A DNA stretch of 64,000 nt from Burkholderiales bacterium (GTDB lineage: Bacteria > Pseudomonadota > Gammaproteobacteria > Burkholderiales > Burkholderiaceae_F): assembly GCA_016716275.1 (NCBI GenBank), contig JADJWR010000003.1:806001-870000 (forward strand). The letters run 5' to 3'. Both the position numbers and the translations under genes were made by a program. This document shows positions 9,287 through 18,653 of this stretch, piece by piece. The notes beneath the pieces were generated by a model. The model ran no database searches and had not been told where the DNA came from. It saw only the letters and a program-made list of their open reading frames with translations. The first letter of the stretch is position 1. Each line of letters starts with the position of its first letter.

Positions 9287-9978
9287 TGCTATCCGTCGAG
9301 AATCTGCAGGCCTATTACGGCAAGAGCCACGTGCTGCACGGGGTGGACCTCGTGGTCGGCGAGGGCGAGATCGTCAGCCTGCTCGGCCGCAACGGCGTCG
9401 GCCGATCGACCACCGCCAAGGCGATCCTGGGCCTGGTCGACTGCACCGGCCGGGTCGTCTTCAAGGGCCGCGATGTCACCGGCTGGCCGACCTACCGGAT
9501 CGCCTCCGCCGGGCTTGGCTATGTGCCTGAAAGCAGGGATATTTTTCCGACATTGACGGTGGCGGAGAACCTGACGCTGGGACTGAAGGGGCGGCGGCCG
9601 GGGCGCTGGGGCTTCGACGACATGTACCGCCTGTTCCCACGGCTGCGCGAGCGCGAGCGGACGCTGGCCGGCGTGCTTTCGGGCGGCGAGCAGCAAATGC
9701 TGACGCTTGCCCGTACGATGATGGGCGACCCGGACCTGGTGATCATCGACGAGCCGACCGAGGGCCTGGCGCCCAAGCTGGTCGCGCTGGTGGCGGACTT
9801 CCTCGAGGCACTGCAGGCGCGTGGCATCTCGGTGCTGCTGATCGAGCAGAAGCTCACCATCGCGCTCGACGTCTCGCAGCGCCTGTACGTGATGGGTCAC
9901 GGGCACATGGTCTTTGCGGGCACGCCCGAGGAACTGCGTGGCAACCGGCTGGTCCGCCAGGAGTGGCTCGAAGTCTGA
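9286..9978 (+). CDS. Liv-type ABC transporter ATP-binding protein, LivF family, with Arg in Walker A
   Basis: A 230-residue second ATPase of the importer. The signature LSGGEQQMLTLAR, Walker B LVIIDEPTEGLAP and a LIEQ switch are intact, and YVPESRDIFPTLTVAENL is classic LivF. The Walker A motif reads GRNGVGRST near residue 36: the normally invariant Lys is Arg. The codon (CGA at about 9403-9405) is unambiguous in this sequence. I recall the same replacement in some betaproteobacterial LivF proteins, but cannot check this here. If it is functional, the pair would form an asymmetric ATPase with LivG carrying the canonical Lys. The start overlaps livG by one base. Confidence 0.9.
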   Translation: MLSVENLQAYYGKSHVLHGVDLVVGEGEIVSLLGRNGVGRSTTAKAILGLVDCTGRVVFKGRDVTGWPTYRIASAGLGYVPESRDIFPTLTVAENLTLGLKGRRPGRWGFDDMYRLFPRLRERERTLAGVLSGGEQQMLTLARTMMGDPDLVIIDEPTEGLAPKLVALVADFLEALQARGISVLLIEQKLTIALDVSQRLYVMGHGHMVFAGTPEELRGNRLVRQEWLEV

Positions 9979-10000
9979 ACAAGCAGGGGAGAGCAGAAAA

Positions 10001-12100
10001 ATGAAGGTCTACTTCGAGCGGCGCGGCGAGGTCGCGGTGCTGCAGGTCGACAACCCGCCGGTGAACGGACTGAACCTGGCAATGCGGCGCGGCATCGTCG
10101 GCGGCCTGCAGCGCTCGCGCAACGACCCGAAGGTCAAGGTCATCGTCATCACCGGCACCGACAGGATCTACTCCGGCGGCGCCGACATCCGCGAGTTCAA
10201 CACGCCGGCGCAGACCGCCGAGCCGCACCTGCTGCAGGTGATCGACGCGGTTGAAGCGAGCAGCAAGCCGGTGATCGCCGCCATCAACGGCGTGTGCATG
10301 GGCGGCGGCCTGGAGCTGTCGCTCGCCTGCCATTACCGGGTCGCCACGCCGAACGCCTCGATGGGGCTGCCCGAGGTGAAGATCGGCCTGCTGCCGGGTG
10401 CCGGCGGCACGCAGCGGCTGCCGCGGGCGGTCGGCGCGGAACTGGCGCTGCAGATGATCGTTTCCGGCGAGCCGATCGGCGCCGAGGCGGCGCTGAAAGC
10501 GGGACTGATCGACCGCATCGTGCCCGGCGACAGCTTCCAGGGCGTGCTCGACTTCGCGCAGGAGCTGGTCGGCCGGCGCACCCATCCGCGGCTGCGCGCG
10601 GCGCGTGCCCTGCTGCCGAGGGGAGCCGACGCCGAGACGTTCTTCAACGCGGCGCGGGCGCGGGTGGCCCGGCAGGCGCGCGGCCAGATCTCGCCGCTGA
10701 AGTGCGTCGATGCGGTCGAGGCGGCGGTGCGGCTGCCGTTCGAGGAGGGCACCAGGATCGAGCGGGCGATGTTTCTCGAACTGGTCGCCTCCGACCAGTC
10801 GAAGGCGCTTCGTCACGCCTTCTTCGCCGAGCGGGCGGCCGCGCGGATCGCCGGCCTGCCGGAAGGCACGCCGACCCGCCGTATCGAACGGGCGGCGGTG
10901 GTCGGCTTCGGCACCATGGGCGGCGGCATCGCGATGAGCTTCGCCAACGCCGGCATTCCGGTCATCGTGCTCGAGTCGTCGCTGGAGGCGCTCGAGCGGG
11001 GAATGGCGCTGTGCCGGCGCAACTGGGAGGCGACGGCAGCCAAGGGCCGGATGACGGCGCAACAGGTCGAATCGCGGCTGGCGCTGATCCGCTGGACGCT
11101 GCGCTACGAGGACCTGGCCTCGGCCGACATCGTCATCGAGGCGGTGTTCGAGGACCTCGCCGTCAAGCAGAAGGTCTTCCGCGAGCTCGACCGTGTCGCC
11201 AAGCCGGGCGCGATCCTCGCCACCAACACCTCCACACTCGACGTCAACCGTATCGCGGCGGCGACCAGGCGCCCGGCCGACGTGCTGGGCACGCACTTCT
11301 TCAGCCCCGCCAACGTGATGCGCCTGCTCGAGGTGGTGCGCGCCGACGCCACCGCGCCCGAGGTGCTGGCCACGGTGATGAAGCTCGCCCGTCCGCTGAA
11401 GAAGGTGGCAGTGGCCTCCGGGGTGTGCGACGGCTTCATCGGCAACCGCATGCTCGAGCACTACGTGCGGCAATCGCTGTTCCTGCTGGAGGAGGGCGCC
11501 AGCGTCCAGCAGATCGACAAGGCGCTGACCGGCTTCGGCATGGCGATGGGCATCTTCGCGGTCGGCGATCTGGCCGGGCTCGACATCGGCTATGCGATCC
11601 GTCAGCGGCGCTACAAGGAAAAGCCCGACGTGCGCTACCCGCGCATCGCCGACCGGGTGGTCGAGCTCGGCCGCCTGGGCCAGAAGACCGGCAAGGGCTG
11701 GTATCGCTACGAAGCCGGCGAGCGGACGCCGCAGGTCGACCCCGAGATCGAGCAGCTGGTCGCCGCCTATCGCCAGGAGACGGGCATCACGCCGCGGGCG
11801 ATCGTCGACGAGGAGATCGTGCAGCGCTGCGTCTTTGCGCTGGCGAACGAGGGCGCGCGCATCCTGCAGGAGGGCATCGCGCAGCGGGCCAGCGACATCG
11901 ACGTGGTGTACCTGACCGGCTACGGCTTTCCGGCCTGGCGCGGCGGCCCGATGTACCACGCGGAGAGCTTCGGCCTGCCGAAGGTGGTCGAGGCGATGCA
12001 GCGCTTCGCCGCGCTGCCCGGCGCCGATGCGGCCTTCTGGCAGTCGGCGCCGCTGCTCGCCCAGTGCGCTGCCAGCGGCCGCCGCCTCGACGCGCGCTGA
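10001..12100 (+). CDS. Bifunctional enoyl-CoA hydratase/3-hydroxyacyl-CoA dehydrogenase (FadB/FadJ-like)
   Basis: A 699-residue fusion enzyme for two steps of beta-oxidation. The N-terminal crotonase part (about 1-190) carries the oxyanion-hole segments GGADIREF and NGVCMGGGLELSLA, with the catalytic acid region LPEVKIGLLPGAGGTQRLPR. The dehydrogenase part begins near residue 297 with the NAD site VVGFGTMGGGIAMSFANAGI, followed by ATNTSTLDVNRIA, GTHFFSPANVMRLLEVV and the DGFIGNRM loop; the C-terminal domains end near WRGGPMYHAESFGL. The ATG at 10001 follows GGGGAGAG. Position after the Liv ATPases suggests it degrades the imported, CoA-activated acid. No thiolase or acyl-CoA dehydrogenase is adjacent, so those would act from elsewhere. 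Confidence 0.93.
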   Translation: MKVYFERRGEVAVLQVDNPPVNGLNLAMRRGIVGGLQRSRNDPKVKVIVITGTDRIYSGGADIREFNTPAQTAEPHLLQVIDAVEASSKPVIAAINGVCMGGGLELSLACHYRVATPNASMGLPEVKIGLLPGAGGTQRLPRAVGAELALQMIVSGEPIGAEAALKAGLIDRIVPGDSFQGVLDFAQELVGRRTHPRLRAARALLPRGADAETFFNAARARVARQARGQISPLKCVDAVEAAVRLPFEEGTRIERAMFLELVASDQSKALRHAFFAERAAARIAGLPEGTPTRRIERAAVVGFGTMGGGIAMSFANAGIPVIVLESSLEALERGMALCRRNWEATAAKGRMTAQQVESRLALIRWTLRYEDLASADIVIEAVFEDLAVKQKVFRELDRVAKPGAILATNTSTLDVNRIAAATRRPADVLGTHFFSPANVMRLLEVVRADATAPEVLATVMKLARPLKKVAVASGVCDGFIGNRMLEHYVRQSLFLLEEGASVQQIDKALTGFGMAMGIFAVGDLAGLDIGYAIRQRRYKEKPDVRYPRIADRVVELGRLGQKTGKGWYRYEAGERTPQVDPEIEQLVAAYRQETGITPRAIVDEEIVQRCVFALANEGARILQEGIAQRASDIDVVYLTGYGFPAWRGGPMYHAESFGLPKVVEAMQRFAALPGADAAFWQSAPLLAQCAASGRRLDAR

Positions 12101-12142
12101 CCGGCGCGGCACGGGCCGCGACCAACACTGCAGGAGAACCCG

Positions 12143-13138
12143 ATGGCGACCAACCGCCGCATCGTGCTTGCCAGCCGTCCGAGCGGCTGGGTCACCGCCG
12201 AAAACTTCCGCCTGGAAACCGTGCCGCTGCCGCCGCTGGCCGACGGCGAGCTGCGGGTGCGCAACCGCTGGCTGTCGCTCGACCCCTACATGCGCGGCCG
12301 GATGAACGAGGGGCGCAGCTACGCCGCCGCGCAGCCGCTGGACGAAACGATGGTCGGCGGCACCGCCGGCGAGGTGGTCGAGTCGCGCCACCCGAAGTTC
12401 GCCGTCGGCGACCAGGTGGTCGGCTACCTCGGCTGGCAGGAGTACGGCGTTTCCGACGGCAGTCAGCTGATCAAGGTCGACACCAGGCAGATCCCCCTGT
12501 CGGCCTATCTCGGTGCGGTCGGCATGCCGGGCGTCACCGCCTGGGTCGGGCTGAACCGCATCATCGAGCCGAAGGCCGGCGAGACGGTCGTCGTCTCGGC
12601 GGCCAGCGGTGCCGTCGGCAGCGTGGTCGGTCAGCTGGCGAAGCTGTCGAGCTGCCGCGCGGTCGGCATCGCCGGCGGCGAGCAGAAGTGCCGCTACGTG
12701 GTCGACGAACTGGGCTTCGATGCCTGTGTCGACTACAAGCGCGGCGACGTCGGCCAGGCACTGAAGGCAGCCGCGCCGGACGGTGTCGACGGCTACTTCG
12801 AGAACGTCGGCGGCGAAATCATGGACGCGGTGCTGCCGCGGATGAACGCCTTCGGCCGCATCGCCCTGTGCGGTCTGATCGCCGGCTACAACGGCGAGCC
12901 GATCCCGATCCGCAACCCGACCTGGTTTCTCGTCAGCCGGCTGAAGCTGCAGGGCTTCATCGTCTCCGAGCAGATGCATCTGTGGCCGCAGGCACTGAAG
13001 GAGCTCGGCGGCCACGTCGCGGCCGGACGCATCAGGTACCGCGAGACGATCGCCCACGGCCTGGCGAACGCGCCGGCGGCCTTCATCGGACTGCTCAAGG
13101 GGCTCAACTTCGGCAAGCAACTGGTCGAGCTCGACTGA
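12143..13138 (+). CDS. NADP-dependent oxidoreductase, MDR superfamily (CurA/prostaglandin reductase-like)
   Basis: A 331-residue zinc-free medium-chain reductase. The N-terminus (RIVLASRPSGWVTAENFRLE) and the LSLDPYMRGRM motif near residue 47 are diagnostic of the CurA/leukotriene B4 dehydrogenase group. The cofactor site VVVSAASGAVGSVVGQLAKL lies near residue 150, and GVDGYFENVGGEIMD near 215 is the typical substrate-side loop. Family members reduce alpha,beta-unsaturated ketones or aldehydes with NADPH. Located between FadB-like and SDR genes, it plausibly acts on an unsaturated intermediate of the same pathway. Its stop overlaps the next ATG by one base. Confidence 0.9.
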   Translation: MATNRRIVLASRPSGWVTAENFRLETVPLPPLADGELRVRNRWLSLDPYMRGRMNEGRSYAAAQPLDETMVGGTAGEVVESRHPKFAVGDQVVGYLGWQEYGVSDGSQLIKVDTRQIPLSAYLGAVGMPGVTAWVGLNRIIEPKAGETVVVSAASGAVGSVVGQLAKLSSCRAVGIAGGEQKCRYVVDELGFDACVDYKRGDVGQALKAAAPDGVDGYFENVGGEIMDAVLPRMNAFGRIALCGLIAGYNGEPIPIRNPTWFLVSRLKLQGFIVSEQMHLWPQALKELGGHVAAGRIRYRETIAHGLANAPAAFIGLLKGLNFGKQLVELD

Positions 13139-14040
13139 TGCAGCAGTTCGCTGGCAAGGTGGCGGTGATCACCGGCGCCGGCAGCGGCTTCGGCGCCGCG
13201 TTCGCCCGGCAGGCGCAGCGGCTGGGCATGCGCCTGGTGCTGGCTGACGTGCAGGCCGACGCGCTCGACCGCCAGGTCTCGGCGCTCGGCGAGCGGGGCG
13301 CCGATGTGCTCGGCGTGCGTTGCGATGTCTCGTCGGACGCCGACGTCGGTCGGCTGGCGCGAGCCGCTTACGACCGGTTCGGCGCGGTCAACCTGCTCGT
13401 CAACAACGCCGGCGTGGCCGGCACCGGCGGCTACCTGTGGGAGAACAGCGAGGCCGACTGGCGCTGGACGCTCGGCGTGAACCTGATGGGCGTGGCCAAC
13501 GGCATCCGCCACTTCGTGCCGCGGATGATTGCGGCCGGGCTCGACCAGGACAGCGGCCACATCGTCAACAGTGCCTCGATCGCCGGCTGGCTGTGCGCGC
13601 CGCTGCTCGGTGTCTACAACGCCAGCAAGGCGGCGGTGGTATCGGCCAGCGAGACGCTGTACCACGACCTGAAGCTCGCCGGCAGCCGGATCGGCGTCTC
13701 GGTGCTCTGCCCGGCGTTCGTTCCGACGGCGATCTTCGCCTCGGACCGCAACCGGCCGGCGGAACTGGCGAACGCTTCGGCGCCGACCGCCTCGCAGCGG
13801 CTGGCGCGCGCCGCCGGCGAAAAAGCGGTGGCGGGCGGCAGGCTCGGCGCCGACGAGGTCGCCGCGCAGACCTTCGAGGCGATCGGCGCCAACCGCTTCT
13901 TCGTCTTCACCCATCCGCAGATCATGCCGATGGTGCGGGCCCGCTGCGACGCGGCGCTCGCCGGCGAAGCGCCCGCCGATCCCTACGCGCAGCGGCCCGG
14001 CGCACGGCCGCCGCGGGCCGACGGAACGTCGCCTCGCTGA
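13138..14040 (+). CDS. Short-chain dehydrogenase/reductase
   Basis: A 300-residue classical SDR. It has the Rossmann motif TGAGSGFG near residue 13, NNAGVAG near 90, a catalytic Ser region (IVNSASIAGW) and the active-site YNASK near 160. A Pro- and Arg-rich tail of about 20 residues (QRPGARPPRADGTSPR) is unlike core SDRs. It is the last gene of the run that starts with the acyl-CoA ligase and is coupled to the CurA-like gene (TGATG). It would oxidise or reduce a hydroxy/keto intermediate; the exact substrate is unknown. The 174-nt gap after it shows no clear terminator or promoter. Confidence 0.88.
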   Translation: MQQFAGKVAVITGAGSGFGAAFARQAQRLGMRLVLADVQADALDRQVSALGERGADVLGVRCDVSSDADVGRLARAAYDRFGAVNLLVNNAGVAGTGGYLWENSEADWRWTLGVNLMGVANGIRHFVPRMIAAGLDQDSGHIVNSASIAGWLCAPLLGVYNASKAAVVSASETLYHDLKLAGSRIGVSVLCPAFVPTAIFASDRNRPAELANASAPTASQRLARAAGEKAVAGGRLGADEVAAQTFEAIGANRFFVFTHPQIMPMVRARCDAALAGEAPADPYAQRPGARPPRADGTSPR

Positions 14041-14214
14041 AGGCCTGCGGCAGGAACCTTCGCCAGCGCGCGCGGTCTGAACGGCGCCGCTGGCCAACGC
14101 CGGCGGCATCGGGGCCTTGCCTGCAGCCGGAACCCGCGGCGCGCTCGGGCAGAATTCGCCACCGCGTGGCGCCGCCACGATTGTCATGTTCAGCAACAGT
14201 CCCAGGGATCACAG

Positions 14215-16932
14215 ATGAGTTTCGTGCGTCAACTGTCGGTCGCACTCGTCGCCGTCGCCATGCTCGGCGTCGCGCCGGCCGGCGCCAGGACCGAGCCCGC
14301 CTTCACCCAGGTTGCCACCGTCGAAGGGGTGACCGAGTACCGGCTGGCCAACGGCATGCAGGTGCTGCTCTTCCCGGACCCGTCGAAGCCGACGGTGACG
14401 GTCAACGTGACCTACAAGGTCGGCTCGCGGCACGAGAACTACGGCGAGACCGGCATGGCGCACCTGCTTGAGCACCTGATCTTCAAGGGCAGCGAGAGGC
14501 ACCCCAGTCCGGAGAAGGAATTCAGCCGCCGCGGTTTCCGCAACAACGGCACCACCTGGTTCGACCGCACCAACTACTTCTCGACCTTCCAGGCCACCGA
14601 CGAGAACCTGCGCTGGGCGCTCGACTGGAAGGCCGACGCGATGGTGAACTCGTTCATCGCCAAGGAGGACCTCGATTCCGAGATGACGGTGGTGCGCAAC
14701 GAGTACGAGATGGGCGAGAACGAGCCGTTCCGGGTGCTGTACAAGCGCCTGTTCGCCACCGCCTTCCAGTGGCACAACTACGGCAACTCGACCATCGGCA
14801 ACCGCAGCGACATCGAGAACGTGCGCATCGAGAACCTGCAGGCGTTCTACCGGCTGTACTACCAGCCGGACAACGCGGTGCTGACGGTGGCCGGCAAGTT
14901 CGACGTCGAGGCGACGCTGCCGCTGATCGCGCAGACCTTCGGCAAGATTCCGCGGCCGAAGCGCGAGCTGCCGCCGCTGTGGACGGTGGAGCCGACGCAG
15001 GATGGCGAGCGCAGTTTCGTCGTGCGCCGCAAGGGCGACGTGCAGATCGTCATGGTCGGCTACCGGATCCCCTCGCTGCTGTCGGACAGCACGGCGGCGA
15101 TCAGCGCTGCCGCCGACATCCTCGGCGACACGCCCAACGGCCGCCTGCACAGGGAACTGGTGGCCACCGGCATGGCGGCGCAGGTCTTCTCGTGGGCGAT
15201 GCAGGTTCGCGACCCCGGGCTGGCGGTCTTCGGCGCGCTGGTCAAGAAGGGCGAGCCGGTCGAGCGCGTGCGCGACAAGCTGATCGAGATCGTCGAGACC
15301 AGCTTCGCGCAGCAGCCGCCGACCGAGGCCGAGATGACACGGATGCGGCAGGACAACGCGACCGGCTTCGACCGCGCGCTGGCCAACCCGCAGCAGTTCG
15401 GCGTCTCGCTGTCGGAGTACATCGCCGCCGGCGACTGGCGGCTGTTCTTCCTCACCCGCGAGCACACCGCCAGGGTGACGGCCGACGAGGTGGCGCGCGA
15501 GGCGACCCGCTTCTTCCGCCGCGACAACCGCACCGTCGGCCTGTTCCTGCCGGAGGACGAGCCGCAGCGGGCCGAAATCCCGGCGCCGCTGCCGGTGGCA
15601 GGCATGCTGGCCGATTTCAAGCCGAGGGCGGCGGTCGCCGCCGGCGAGGCGTTCGACCCGTCGCCGAAGAACATCGACGCGCGCACGCGCCGGTTCAGCG
15701 TCGGCGATCTGAACGTCGCGCTGCTGCCGAAGAAAAACCGCGGCGAGACGGTCAGCGTCGTGATCCGCCCGCGCTGGGGCGACGAGCGCAGCCTGCAGGG
15801 CAAGGCGGTCGTCGCCTCGATTGCCGAAGCGATGGTGCCGCGCGGCACCGGCAAGCTGACGCGGCAACAGATCGCCGACGAGATGACGCGGCTGAAGATG
15901 CAGGGATCGCTGCGTGGTTTCCAGACCGACCGGGCGAATCTGGCGGAAGCGCTGCGCCTGTCGGCGCACGTGATGCGCGAGGCGAGCTTCCCGGCCGACG
16001 AGTTCGCGCAGCTGAAGCGGGAGACGATCACCGGCCTGCAGGCGCAGCTGTCGGACCCCGAGGCGCGCTCGCGCGACACGCTGGCGCGCCACTTCGACAC
16101 CTATCCGGCCGGCGATCCGCGCGCCTACATCCCGCTCGAAGAGCGGATCCGGCAGATCGACGCCGCCACGGTCGAGCAGGTCAGGCAGTTCCACGCCGAC
16201 TTCTGGGGCACGGCGCGCGGTGAGATCGCCATCGTCGGCGACTTCGACGACCAGGCGGCGGAGGCGCTGATCAGGGAGCTCTTCCCGGTCTGGCCATCGA
16301 AGGCACCGTACGCGCCGGTGCTCGCCGAGCCGCGGGAGGTGAAGGCGCAGCGCATCGCGATCGACACGCCGGACAAGGAGAACGCCTTCTACCGGGCGAG
16401 GATCAACCTGACGCTGCGCGACGACGATCCAGACTACGCACCGCTGGTGCTGGCCAACTACGTCTTCGGCGGCGGCTCGGGGCTTTCCAACCGGTTGATG
16501 GACCGGGTGCGGCAGCGCGACGGCATTTCCTACGGCGTCGGCTCCGGGCTGCTGGTCGGCAGTCGCGACCGCGCCGCGGGCTGGCAGATCGCCGGCCTGG
16601 TCGCACCGCAGAACGCGGCGAAGTTCGAGCAGGCGGTGCGCGAGGAGCTGGAGCGGATGCTGCAGGACGGCCTGACCGAGAAGGAGATCGAGGACGCCAG
16701 GAACGGCCTGCTGCAGGAGCGTGTACTGAACCGCTCGAACGACGGAACCGTCGCCTCAGTGTGGACCGGCTATCTCGACCTCGGCCGCAGCTTCACCTCA
16801 TACAGCCAGGCCTTCGACGATCGGATCAGGGGGCTCACCGCGGCCGAGGTCAATGCCGCGCTGCGCCGTCACCTCGATCCGGCGAAGATGACGGTGGTCG
16901 TCGCCGGGGACGCTGCCAAGGGGGCGAAGTAG
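14215..16932 (+). CDS. Periplasmic M16 family zinc metallopeptidase (PqqL/insulinase-like)
   Basis: A 905-residue exported peptidase. A signal peptide occupies about residues 1-25. The zinc site is the inverted HXXEH motif in GMAHLLEHLIFKG near residue 78, with the downstream acidic ligand region ENEPFRV about 76 residues later. A second, catalytically silent M16 repeat follows (about 480-905), recognised by the R-Y-type segment GGGSGLSNRLMDRVRQRDGISYGVGSG. This arrangement matches single-chain bacterial M16B proteins of PqqL type, which degrade peptides in the periplasm. It is followed without a gap by a thioesterase gene. There is no pqq cluster nearby, so a PQQ role is not implied. Confidence 0.9.
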   Translation: MSFVRQLSVALVAVAMLGVAPAGARTEPAFTQVATVEGVTEYRLANGMQVLLFPDPSKPTVTVNVTYKVGSRHENYGETGMAHLLEHLIFKGSERHPSPEKEFSRRGFRNNGTTWFDRTNYFSTFQATDENLRWALDWKADAMVNSFIAKEDLDSEMTVVRNEYEMGENEPFRVLYKRLFATAFQWHNYGNSTIGNRSDIENVRIENLQAFYRLYYQPDNAVLTVAGKFDVEATLPLIAQTFGKIPRPKRELPPLWTVEPTQDGERSFVVRRKGDVQIVMVGYRIPSLLSDSTAAISAAADILGDTPNGRLHRELVATGMAAQVFSWAMQVRDPGLAVFGALVKKGEPVERVRDKLIEIVETSFAQQPPTEAEMTRMRQDNATGFDRALANPQQFGVSLSEYIAAGDWRLFFLTREHTARVTADEVAREATRFFRRDNRTVGLFLPEDEPQRAEIPAPLPVAGMLADFKPRAAVAAGEAFDPSPKNIDARTRRFSVGDLNVALLPKKNRGETVSVVIRPRWGDERSLQGKAVVASIAEAMVPRGTGKLTRQQIADEMTRLKMQGSLRGFQTDRANLAEALRLSAHVMREASFPADEFAQLKRETITGLQAQLSDPEARSRDTLARHFDTYPAGDPRAYIPLEERIRQIDAATVEQVRQFHADFWGTARGEIAIVGDFDDQAAEALIRELFPVWPSKAPYAPVLAEPREVKAQRIAIDTPDKENAFYRARINLTLRDDDPDYAPLVLANYVFGGGSGLSNRLMDRVRQRDGISYGVGSGLLVGSRDRAAGWQIAGLVAPQNAAKFEQAVREELERMLQDGLTEKEIEDARNGLLQERVLNRSNDGTVASVWTGYLDLGRSFTSYSQAFDDRIRGLTAAEVNAALRRHLDPAKMTVVVAGDAAKGAK

Positions 16933-17388
16933 GTGGCGATCGAGGACTTCCGTCACCGCCTGCCACTGCGCGTGCGCTGGGCCGAGGTCGACATGCAGGG
17001 GGTGGTGTTCAACGGCCACTACCTGACCTACGCCGACGTCTGCGCCACCGAGTACTGGCGGGCGATCGGCGTTGCCTATCCGTCGGGCTTCGCCGACCTG
17101 GACGTCGACTCGTTCGTCCGCAAGGCGACCGTGCTGTACCACGCACCGGCCCGCTACGACGACCAACTGCTGGTGTGCGGGCGGATCGCCCGCCTCGGCC
17201 GCAGCAGCGCCGATTTCAACGTGTCGATCTTCCGCGCCGACGACCCGTCGCGGCCACTGGTCGATGCCGAGGTGGTCTACGTCTGCGTCGACCGGGCCGC
17301 CGCGCCGGTTGCCTGGCCGCCGGAACTGCGTGAACGGATGCGCCGCTTCGAGGCAGTCGCGCCGGTCGAGACGGCAGAAGGTGGCTGA
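16933..17388 (+). CDS. Acyl-CoA thioesterase, 4HBT/YbgC family
   Basis: A 151-residue hot-dog fold thioesterase. The N-terminal block RVRWAEVDMQGVVFNGHYLTYADV (residues about 13-36) carries the family catalytic Asp (RWAEVD) and the N-G-HY turn typical of 4-hydroxybenzoyl-CoA thioesterase/YbgC proteins. YbgC members hydrolyse short acyl-CoAs near the membrane. The GTG start directly abuts the peptidase stop, so the gene is probably read with it. The acyl substrate is not known. Confidence 0.88.
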   Translation: MAIEDFRHRLPLRVRWAEVDMQGVVFNGHYLTYADVCATEYWRAIGVAYPSGFADLDVDSFVRKATVLYHAPARYDDQLLVCGRIARLGRSSADFNVSIFRADDPSRPLVDAEVVYVCVDRAAAPVAWPPELRERMRRFEAVAPVETAEGG

Positions 17389-17821
17389 GGACCTGCGCGT
17401 CGAGCTCGGCGACTGGGCGGCGCTGGGCGCGCGCGCCGCGGCGGTGCGCCACGCCGTGTTCGTCGAGGAGCAGCAGGTGCCGGCAGCGATGGAACTCGAC
17501 GAGTTCGACCCGCTGAGCCTGCACGCGCTGGCGCTCGGCCGCGCGGGCGCGGTGCTGGGCACCGGCCGCCTGCTGCCCGACGGGCACATCGGCCGCATGG
17601 CGGTGCTGCGGCAGGCCCGCGGCAGTGGCGTTGGCAGCGCGCTCCTGCGGGCGCTGATGCAGGCGGCGCGCAGGCGCGGCGACCGCGAATTGATGCTCAG
17701 CGCGCAGACGCACGCGATCGGCTTCTACGAGCGTTTCGGCTTCGTCGCCGAGGGCGAGCAATACGACGACGCGGGAATCCCGCATCGCGCGATGCGGCTG
17801 GTCTTGCAGGGGTTCAGCTAG
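17381..17821 (+). CDS. GNAT family N-acetyltransferase (ElaA/YjcF-like)
   Basis: A 146-residue acetyltransferase. The opening RHAVFVEEQQVP followed by ELDEFD is the hallmark of the ElaA/YjcF subgroup. The acetyl-CoA loop is ARGSGVGSALLRAL near residue 77, and the C-terminal AIGFYERFGFVAEGEQYDDAGIPH is conserved. The GTG at 17381 overlaps the thioesterase stop by 8 nt. Its 3' end overlaps the convergent NRDE gene by 8 nt, so both stops share sequence. Substrate unknown. Confidence 0.85.
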   Translation: MAEDLRVELGDWAALGARAAAVRHAVFVEEQQVPAAMELDEFDPLSLHALALGRAGAVLGTGRLLPDGHIGRMAVLRQARGSGVGSALLRALMQAARRRGDRELMLSAQTHAIGFYERFGFVAEGEQYDDAGIPHRAMRLVLQGFS

Positions 17822-18650
17822 CCCGGCGCGCGCCGGAGGAGCGCATCGACGGCGCCCGCGCGCCGTCGACCGTGAACTCGAAGTGCCGGTCGCGATGCAG
17901 TTCGGGGGTCTCCGGCGCGAAGCTGCGCTCGAGGAAGCTCGTCACGCCGTCGCGACGCACGGTCACCACGGTGGTCGAGCGTGTTCCGTAGCCGTGGGCG
18001 CGGATCTGGATCGATGCCAGCGCGCGCTCCCATTCCAGCGGCACGCCGGTCGACGGCAGTTCCGAGTCGCGCACCGGACGGCGGTCGGCCATCAGCGTCA
18101 GCAGCGAGTCGGCATCGACCCGGCCGGCCAGCGCGCAGGCGAAGGCGCTGACCGCGCGGACCACCTTCGGCCAGGGCGTGTCGAGATACGCGTTCGACAG
18201 GCCATAGATGCCCGGCGCCAGCGGCTGCGGGCCGTCGTCGCGGCGGTTGGTGTAATAGACCAGCCGCGGCACGCCGCCCTTCGACACACCCGGCTCGGCG
18301 ATCAGCAGGTTGAAGCCGTTGTAGGCGCCCATTCTCGGCGCCTGCTCGCGCAGCCACTGGCCGGCCGCCTGCGGGCTCTGCAGCGCGCCGATGGCGATCG
18401 CGCCGCGCGACGGCGCGTGCGGATTGCGTTCGCTCGGTGCGCGCACGTTGGTCAGCAGCGCCAGTCGCCCGCTGCGCGTGATGCCCAGCCAGGTGCCGCC
18501 GGCTTCCTCGTCGCGGCCGGCCAGCAGCGCCACGCTCTGCCCCCACCACGACGCCGGTCGCGTGCTGCGCGCGTAGAACTCGTCGCGGTTGGCGGCCAGC
18601 ACCAGCGGGTAGTCCGGGTGCACCTGCCAGGCGACGACGGCGAGGCACAT
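17814..18650 (-). CDS. NRDE family protein (TANGO2-like)
   Basis: A 278-residue protein of the NRDE/TANGO2 family. It starts MCLAVVAW with the family's Cys-2 and contains the naming motif AANRDEFYAR near residue 19, then AGRDEEAGGTWLGI and GAYNGFNLLIAE. Members adopt an N-terminal nucleophile-like fold; eukaryotic TANGO2 has been linked to heme handling and lipid metabolism, while the bacterial role is unclear. It lies 3 nt after the DUF4936 gene in a ygfZ-DUF4936-NRDE run. Confidence 0.88.
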   Translation of the reverse strand: MCLAVVAWQVHPDYPLVLAANRDEFYARSTRPASWWGQSVALLAGRDEEAGGTWLGITRSGRLALLTNVRAPSERNPHAPSRGAIAIGALQSPQAAGQWLREQAPRMGAYNGFNLLIAEPGVSKGGVPRLVYYTNRRDDGPQPLAPGIYGLSNAYLDTPWPKVVRAVSAFACALAGRVDADSLLTLMADRRPVRDSELPSTGVPLEWERALASIQIRAHGYGTRSTTVVTVRRDGVTSFLERSFAPETPELHRDRHFEFTVDGARAPSMRSSGARRAS

Positions 18651-18653
18651 CGA

